The notes beneath the pieces were generated by a model, which had not been told where the DNA came from, did no database searches, and saw only the letters and a list, made by a program, of their open reading frames with translations. This document shows, piece by piece, positions 27,449-32,500 of a stretch of 32,500 bases of DNA. Source of the DNA: Prorocentrum cordatum (taxonomy: Eukaryota; Sar; Dinophyceae; Prorocentrales; Prorocentraceae). The DNA lies in NCBI GenBank assembly GCA_963575745.1, contig CAUYUJ010018721.1, forward strand, positions 145,001-177,500. The letters are read 5' to 3'. Each line of letters opens with the position of its first letter. The stretch's first letter is position 1. The translations under genes were made by a program, and so were the position numbers.

Positions 27449-27600
27449 GTATCCTAGTGTTCTTTGTGTTGGTTAGATGTTCTTGTGCACCCTGGGGAGG
27501 GTACCCTTGGCTGTTCTGTCTGTTCGGGCCGACGGAGGGTCTCATGTCCCTGGAGGAGGTTCTTCTGGCCCAGGTCCGGCTCCACAGAATGCAGCTTGCT
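27449..27600. repeat. Diverged duplication of 22335-22475
   Basis: Homology is described under the 22.3-kb partner. The plus-strand frame in this copy reads TEGLMSLEEVLLAQVRLHRM followed by QLARQQGR, with an amphipathic helix look. The partner copy keeps SEGLMLLKSVLLS and then hits a stop, so an old shared exon is possible but unproven. Confidence 0.5.
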
Positions 27601-27608
27601 CGCCAACA

Positions 27609-27703
27609 GGGACGCCCGTCCCAGGGCGGCTGGAGTTCTGATGTACCCCCACGGTGGCACGTCGGGGTATCAATGTTCCAGCCGCCCTGGGACGGGCGCC
27701 CCC
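27609..27703. mobile_element. 95-bp foldback with arms of about 40 bp
   Basis: GACGCCCGTCCCAGGGCGGC then TGGAGTTCTGATGTACCCC (27611-27649) is nearly the reverse complement of GGGGTATCAATGTTCCAGCC then GCCCTGGGACGGGCGCC (27664-27700). The loop is only about 14 nt. Confidence 0.8.
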
Positions 27704-27761
27704 GGCGACGCGAAAGTTTCTTCTGTGCCGCTCTTCGCCCGCTGAGTGTTCGGGCCCCCTT

Positions 27762-27923
27762 TCAAGGGGGAAAAAGCACACAGACACAATGAATCGTCGA
27801 TCCTTAGGAAAAGAGAGGAAAATATGGGAAGTTGGGGGGGGAGACAAAAACCCAGAAAATGTGGGAAAACATGGGGAATCCTGCTACTTGCGTGTGTACT
27901 TACTGGTGTGTCCCAGGGCCCCT
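27762..27923. mobile_element. Short repeat element, family B, copy 4
   Basis: It begins TCAAGGGGGAAAAAGCACAC and ends TGTCCCAGGGCCCCT, 162 bp, matching the family order throughout but with more substitutions. No 8-bp duplication is visible, and the left flank also ends in GGGCCCCC. It lies about 180 bp upstream of the start of the cysteine-rich gene candidate. Confidence 0.72.
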
Positions 27924-28104
27924 TCATTGGCCCCCGCTCCCGCCGGAGCCCGCTCCCCTCCTGCCAGACCCCGCGTGCTGCCAGGGGTGCCCCCGGCCCA
28001 GGGTGGCCCCGGCTGCACCAGGGAGGCCCGAGTGGCCTCGGGAACACCCCTCGCGAGGCCCCGGGGCATGGCGCGGAAAGTCGGGGGCGACTCGGTCCAG
28101 GAGC

Positions 28105-28803
28105 ATGTCTAGCAGCCCCCTGACAGGGGATGCGACGGGGCTGTTCTTGTTCTCCGCGCTCGCCTCCGCGGCGGAGGCCATGCTCACCGGCGCAAAGGCA
28201 GCGAAGGCCATCGGTGGCGGCGTGAGCGACTTCCAGGGGCTTCTCAACAACAAGAACTTGAGTGAGGAGATCTCCAAGCTGGAGGCGAGGTTCAAGCTCG
28301 GCTACAACAAGACGATGACGCTGGACCCCTCTTGGAGGAAGTTCCTACCGAACGCCACGGAGAATCTGAGCAAGGAGGAGCTGAGGCAGATGCTGTTCCC
28401 TGCTGTTCACCGCCATGACGGCAATCTTTGCTACGACGATGAGGAGGAGCACGCGGGTTTATGTTACAAGCGCTGCTCCCTCCTCACCTTCGGCACGCAC
28501 CCTTATCGAACTAGCGCGTTCTCATGCTGCAGCAGGGCCCCATGCCAGTGGGACGAGACCGCATTCCGTACCAGCATCTGCGGTGGTTTCGACGTGAGCG
28601 GAGACACGGCCAATGGCATTTGCCCGCACGTCCCAGGTGCGTGCTTGGCGAACGAGGAGCTTCTCAACGGACTGTGCTATCCATCTGCCTGTGGCAGGCC
28701 CCGCCACCGTGCCAGCACAACATTTGCGGTGGCGATTGTTTTAGGGGGCACGGGAGGACGTCGCTTGTGGCACCTCGTGGCTCCAGGATTGGGGAAGCGG
28801 TGA
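28105..28803 (+). CDS. Cysteine-rich protein of a dinoflagellate repeat family
   Basis: An open frame of 232 codons from ATG 28105. Residues 11-30 are hydrophobic and small (GLFLFSALASAAEAMLTGA), a possible signal or membrane segment. Residues 50-95 are charged and helix-like. Residues 106-127 read DGNLCYDDEEEHAGLCYKRC then SLL. CCSRAPC (141-147) and ICGGFDVSG (159-166) follow, and a second motif CLANEELLNGLCYPSAC lies at 180-196. Cysteines are at 109, 120, 124, 141, 142, 147, 159, 173, 180, 191 and 196. The DDEE-GLCYK-CSLLT pattern is familiar to me from predicted dinoflagellate proteins of unknown function. After residue 196 the family pattern stops. A second frame there contains CLWQAPPPCQHNICGGDC, so a frameshift or an exon end near 28690 is likely. 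The frame is open upstream to 27832 through a family B repeat, which I exclude. CCAG/GAG at about 28100 could be a 3' splice site, in which case the first exon lies upstream. Confidence 0.6.
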   Translation: MSSSPLTGDATGLFLFSALASAAEAMLTGAKAAKAIGGGVSDFQGLLNNKNLSEEISKLEARFKLGYNKTMTLDPSWRKFLPNATENLSKEELRQMLFPAVHRHDGNLCYDDEEEHAGLCYKRCSLLTFGTHPYRTSAFSCCSRAPCQWDETAFRTSICGGFDVSGDTANGICPHVPGACLANEELLNGLCYPSACGRPRHRASTTFAVAIVLGGTGGRRLWHLVAPGLGKR

Positions 28804-28879
28804 TGAGGATGATGAGGAATATGTGGCTCATGAGGATGTAAGGGATGATAGGCGATGACGGTGATGTTTATAATGATGG

Positions 28880-28944
<65 letters not shown>

Positions 28945-28983
28945 GTGGTTCTGGTGATTGGGAGGAGGAGGAGGAGGAGGAGG
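28800..28983. repeat. GAT microsatellite then GGA run
   Basis: A (GATGAT)n run at 28880-28942 of over 20 triplets, preceded by imperfect GATGAGGAT units and followed by a short GGA run at 28962-28983. The frames through it are poly-Asp or poly-Met translations. Confidence 0.92.
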
Positions 28984-29263
28984 ACCAGTGCAAACCCAAA
29001 GCCCTCTTCAGAGGCTCCAACACAACACGGATTCATTTTCAATGATAACAAATGCCCCGTTGGACCGACGACCTTTGAAAGACCGGAGTTGTGCCAGAAC
29101 GCCATTCTTCAAACTTCAACCCCGCGACTCGCCGTCAGTGTTGCGTGTTGGCGATCCTGAATCTCGCCAGAACGCCGTTCGTGGGATGCCACTTGCGTCC
29201 TGACATGCCGACATCGTGCCAAAAGACCGTTCAGGGACGTTGAAACTCTCGCGAGCGTGTAAG
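28984..29263. repeat. Composite repeat shared with 18.9-19.3 kb
   Basis: GCAAACCCAAAGCC, then GCCAGAACGCCATTCTTCAA, then GCGATCCTGAATCTCGCCAG and AACGCCGTTCGTGGGA match the order of 18938-19160. Both copies follow a purine-rich trinucleotide tract. Confidence 0.68.
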
Positions 29264-29515
29264 ACGAATGTGCGCGGCGCTAAGGCGAGATCCACATGTT
29301 GAAAAGGAGCCGCCCTGCATCCGTGAAGGGCGTCCAAGCTTTGAAATGAAGGTGCGCGGCGCTAAGGCGAGATCCACATGTTGAAAACGGACCACCCTCC
29401 ATCCGTGAAGCTTTTGTAATTTTTAAGTTTGCACGGCGCTGAGGCGAGAGCCACATGTTGAAAGCGGACCGCCCTCCATCCGTGAAGCTTGTGCCATTTT
29501 TGAGCTTCAGTATAA
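29264..29515. repeat. Tandem repeat of about 82 bp, three copies
   Basis: GTGCGCGGCGCTAAGGCGAG occurs at about 29269 and 29351, with a diverged copy at about 29430 (TTGCACGGCGCTGAGGCGAG). Each is followed by ATCCACATGTTGAAAA-like and CCATCCGTGAAGCTT-like segments. Two more copies lie at 19281 and 19362. Confidence 0.82.
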
Positions 29516-29599
29516 AACATTGTGAGGACGTCTCAGGCGGAACGCCTGGCCCGCCCTTTCGACCGGCCTCGGGGTGGGACAGGGAGGAGTTGTTCATAA

Positions 29600-29795
29600 G
29601 GAAAAGGAATGGAGGAGGAAGTGGAGGAGGAGCAGGATGATATGACGATGACGATGGCGATGGCGATGGCGATGACGCTGACGACGAGGAGGAGGATGCT
29701 GATGATGATGGTGACGACGACGACGATGATGATCATGATGATGGTCATGATGATGATGGTGCTGATGGTGGTGATGATGATGATCCACGACTCCC
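29600..29795. repeat. GGA then GAT/GAC microsatellite
   Basis: A GGAGGA run (29609-29632) passes into about 160 bp of imperfect GATGAT/GACGAT/GGTGAT units. A second GAT-rich locus lies within 1 kb (28880-28942). Confidence 0.88.
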
Positions 29796-29799
29796 TGGA

Positions 29800-30745
29800 A
29801 GGCGAGCGCTGCTAACCTCCACACCACACTCACTGAGAGTGCGCGACGTCGCCCTCGATGACGAACGTGGGCAGCGGCCCTGGCGGCCCAGCGCGGGCCC
29901 GCCCGCCAGCGCCCAGCTTCCCTGCCCTCGGGCGGCGGCGAGCGAGGCCGCGCCGCCTCGGCCTCGCCCTCCGCCGCCCTCCGTGGGGCGGAGGCCCCCT
30001 CTCGCAGCCGCTCCAAGGCCGCCTCGGCCGGGCGGCCGCGCAGCTCTCCACTGGCCGCAGGGGGCGCAGCAGGAGAGGCCGCCCGTCCTCCCAGAGTGGA
30101 GGGCCGCGCTCCACGATCGCGGCCTCGCCGCCCTCGCCTGCTGCGCACCGCGCGGCGCCTCCGCCAGGCCCCCTGGGCCGAGGGGGCGCGCGGCGGAGCG
30201 CCTCCGTCTGCGCCCGCGCCGGCTCCTGGGCCAGCGCCGTCGCCCAGGCCCGCGCTGGTGGCCCTCCCGCTGCGCTACCGCAGCAGCAGGAGCACCTCCG
30301 CGGGGGCCCGCGATCGAGGCTCACGCCCGCAGCCGCCGGCGGACCGCTGGCTGCGGGGGTGCGATCTCCGCCGCGGCGCCCCCGCTCATGATGAGGCCCG
30401 GCTCGGTCGCCTCCCCCGCGAGCAGATTCAGAGGACGCTGCTGCCGTCGCCGCCGCGGCGCACAGCGCCGCCCCCGCCAGCTCCTGTCCAGCGCGCCGCG
30501 CACCGCTCGTCCAGTGGGACTCGCCGCCCGACGAGCCGCCCTGCTCGTTGCCCCTGCGATCGTCACCGGCAGGGCCGTTGGGTCGTTGACCACGTTCTGG
30601 CAGAGCATTTCCGGAACGCGGTGTTGCTGAGCAGGGGGGGGCAGCAGGTAACCGTCCTCGACGTCGCTCCAGCACGCGCCCGGACCAGAGCGCGGCCGCT
30701 CTGCACCGGCAGCTCAGGCACCGCCGCCGCGCGTTGCGGGCAAGC
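29800..30745. other. Very GC-rich stretch, possible degraded downstream part of the minus-strand retroelement
   Basis: All frames are Arg/Ala/Gly/Pro-rich on both strands, and none is recognisable. It lies immediately 3' of the RNase H pseudogene in that gene's orientation, so it may be old element sequence, but nothing in it proves this. Confidence 0.3.
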
Positions 30746-31076
30746 TTAGACCACCCCGTCGTCCACCTCGAACGCCGTGACTTGGACCTCACAGACGCGC
30801 CCGCGACATGACGGCCCAGCGACCTGGCAGTCGTCAGCAGCCAGGTTGTGGCAGTTGTGCACTGTGCACGTGATGGCTGCCAGCACCTCCTCAGGTGCGC
30901 CGTAGCCGTCAGGCGCCTGCAGCAGCGAGGAGACCAGCTGGCACGCGGTGCCGATCCACCTGGCCACCACCCGCGCCCGCTTGGCGATCTTCTCCGCCGT
31001 CTCAAACAGGAAGACCGCAGCGCGGGGGTGCCTGGCCACCGCCAGCTTCGTCAAGGCGTCGGCGTGCCAGATGGCG
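30746..31076 (-). pseudogene. Continuation of the RNase H pseudogene after a frameshift
   Basis: Near 31070 the frame with the catalytic residues loses its pattern, while the neighbouring frame picks it up: WHADALTKLAVARHPRAAVF, which resembles the ADxLAK helix ending RNase H domains in retroelements. It then runs VEDV-free mixed sequence (ETAEKIAKRARVVARWIGTA) to a stop at 30746. The last 50 residues have cysteines (ITCTVHNCHNLAADDC) of unknown meaning. A single-base indel between about 31060 and 31076 would explain the switch. Confidence 0.5.
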
Positions 31077-32104
31077 CTGCCAATCCGTACTGGCCCCTTC
31101 GCGGATCATCCGCGCGGGGGCGTGGGCCCGATTTTTCACGACCTGGACGTTGTGAGCTCCGATGTCGTCCTCCAGCTCCCAGAACTCCAGCCGTCGGCGC
31201 CCCGCGTGCCAGCCGTCGAACACCATGTGCGAGTCCGTGCGCAAGACCACAGGCCCCAAGGAGTGCCGCAGCGCCTCGGTGGCCGCCAGCAGCTCTCCGC
31301 TGCCGCTGTCCTGGGGGACGGTCCAGGGATCTACGCCAGAGATGCACGAAGCGATGTCGTTGCAGCGATCCGTGGTCAATGCCGACTGGCCTGCGCCAGC
31401 CAGATCGTCGCGGCTGCCCGACGTCGCCGACCCGTCCAGGAAAACGCGGCCCGTGAGCGGCGAGCTGGCCAGCACCTCCGCCGCAGCGAACGTCGCGACC
31501 CAGGCGAGGAGGGGGCTGGCAAGCCCGAGAGGGTCGGGGGCCGGCGCCCGCTCCGAGAAGAGGCCCCGCCTCAGGATGCCGCCGCTGGCCCCCCCGCTCC
31601 TCCTCGCGCAAGCCGCGGAGCTCAGAGCCGCCGCGGCCGTGCGGAGAGCCCGCTCCGCCGCCGAGGGCGGACGGTGCCAGGCGCGGTGCCCTCGGCCTCG
31701 CGGCCTCGCGGCTCCGCGGGCAGCGCGCGGGCGCGCAGAGCGGCGGGGCCCGCGATGGCGCGGTGGGCCACGGGCCACCGCGGGCCCACCACGGCGCTGC
31801 GGGCGCTGCTGCAGAGGGTCGTCCTCTTCGCGCCCCTCGAGGCCTGCAGAAGGCTCCAGCGGACGACGGGCACGGCCCCTTCGCCCGGCTCGCGAGCGCC
31901 GCGTCGGGCGGGGAGGACCACGCCGGTGCCGCCAGAGGCCCCCCGCGTCTGCGCAACCGCGTCGCTCGAGCTCTCCTCGGCGATCCCTGCCGTGAGGGCA
32001 CCGCTCGCCATGTGGTGACGCATCCACTGCTCCTCGGTAGGAACTTTCCCGCCGTGAAGCTGGTGCTCCTGCACGAGCCAGCAGTCGGCTCGATGCGAGC
32101 GTGG
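31002..32104 (-). pseudogene. Retrotransposon RNase H domain, frame-broken
   Basis: On the minus strand the frame reads GRVFLDGSATSG (D codon at 31436-31434), then SGSGELLAATEALRHSLG (E at 31295-31293), then VLRTDSHMVFDGW (D at 31235-31233) and VQVVKNRAHAPARM. The three acidic residues have the D-E-D order and spacing (47 and 20) of type I RNase H. The usual KxHxG/KAH stretch appears as VKNRAHAP, and the final ADxLAK helix is found only in the next frame (30746-31076). Sequence upstream (32104 to about 31480) is very GC-rich. One frame there starts MQEHQLHGGKVPTEEQWMRH and is more protein-like, hinting at further frameshifts. No reverse transcriptase core is visible. It is best read as a dead LINE-type element copy. 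Confidence 0.6.
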
Positions 32105-32189
32105 TCAGTGGGCCCCAGCCGCTGCCGTTGGCGGAGACCACGCGGGAGCGCCCAGGCCGTGCCGAGCGGGCACCAAGTGTGCCTCCTGA

Positions 32190-32252
32190 TGGTGGTGTTG
32201 CTAGTGATGGTGATGAGGATGAGGATGAGGATGAGGATGAGGATGATGATTG
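32190..32252. repeat. GATGAG hexamer tract
   Basis: GATGGT units pass into (GATGAG)n of about six copies at 32210-32250. Confidence 0.88.
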
Positions 32253-32344
32253 GGGAAGAGCTAACGGGCGCGCCCCAGCCATCCAAAGTTCATGGATTGG
32301 AGGTCCCCTTGCGCCCTCCTCATGCCCCCCCCTCATCCTACCAG

Positions 32345-32500
32345 CATAAACATATCGCCATCTTGCGCTTCCTTTTTTTTTTGGTGTCCCCCCCTTCTAT
32401 GTTTGTTTCTCTTCTCTCCTCCTTCCCTCCCCCGTCATTTCCTCTCTTTTTGTTCCTCCCCTCAGTTCTGCCCTCCCTCGTGCTCCTCCTCCTCGTCCTT
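32345..32500. other. Pyrimidine-rich end of window with acceptor-like site
   Basis: A long C/T-rich stretch contains TTCCTCCCCTCAGTTCTG near 32453-32470. That is nearly the same context as the acceptor-like site at 11197-11210 (CCCCCCTCAGTTCTGG). The sequence after it is cut by the window end, so no exon can be judged. Confidence 0.3.

Noticed and set aside
29830-31005. 391-codon minus-strand frame
   Set aside because: It is Arg/Ala/Gly-rich and shadows a region where the RNase H-related frame is better supported.

Overview
The window looks like nuclear DNA of a dinoflagellate. This is an inference from the GC-rich, gene-poor, repeat-choked sequence and three protein signatures: a LINE-type C-terminal zinc knuckle (about 6225-6293 +), an RNase H domain of the same kind of retroelement (about 31440-31000 -), and a cysteine-rich protein with DGNLC-DDEE-GLCYKRCSLLT motifs (28105-28803 +), a family I associate with dinoflagellates. 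A Prorocentrum-like source is a guess. No bacterial operons, rRNA, tRNA, CRISPR or viral genes were seen. Most open frames are by-products of GC richness and of trinucleotide, 12-bp or 90-bp repeats.

Layout. 0-3 kb: degenerate GC-rich repeats, C-tract inverted repeats, two short TIR elements and a TCC tract. 3.3-4.75 kb: a decayed array of 280-360 bp units. 4.84-6.62 kb: a frame-broken retrotransposon remnant (+). 6.65-7.2 kb: microsatellites. 7.4-9.7 kb: a 90-bp satellite with a 168-bp duplication beside it, bracketed by two related AT-rich segments. 9.8-11.2 kb: 12-bp repeats and CT/TTG microsatellites ending in a strong acceptor-like site and a possible terminal exon (11207-11410). 12.4-17.6 kb: several TIR and foldback elements. 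17.6-20.4 kb: duplicated blocks, each followed by a GGA tract, plus a short motif recurring many times. 21.6-23.5 kb: nested and clustered short elements. 23.66-26.49 kb: a compound duplication in which units with and without an insert of about 0.9 kb can be compared directly. 26.6-27.9 kb: four more short elements. 28.1-28.8 kb: the best gene candidate. 28.8-29.8 kb: GAT tracts and an 82-bp tandem repeat shared with 19.3 kb. 30.7-32.1 kb: the RNase H pseudogene (-).

The main result is a population of compact (about 130-165 bp) non-autonomous elements. Two families have inverted ends and 8-bp flanking direct repeats visible in the sequence (CCGTATTG around 14512-14673; ATCTCGAA/ATCTCGTA around 22000-22158; a perfect 10-bp CTCTAACTTC around 2091-2250). 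Their uniform size, and the reported abundance of transposon-derived introns (introners) in dinoflagellates, make an introner-like origin worth testing. No transposase is visible here.
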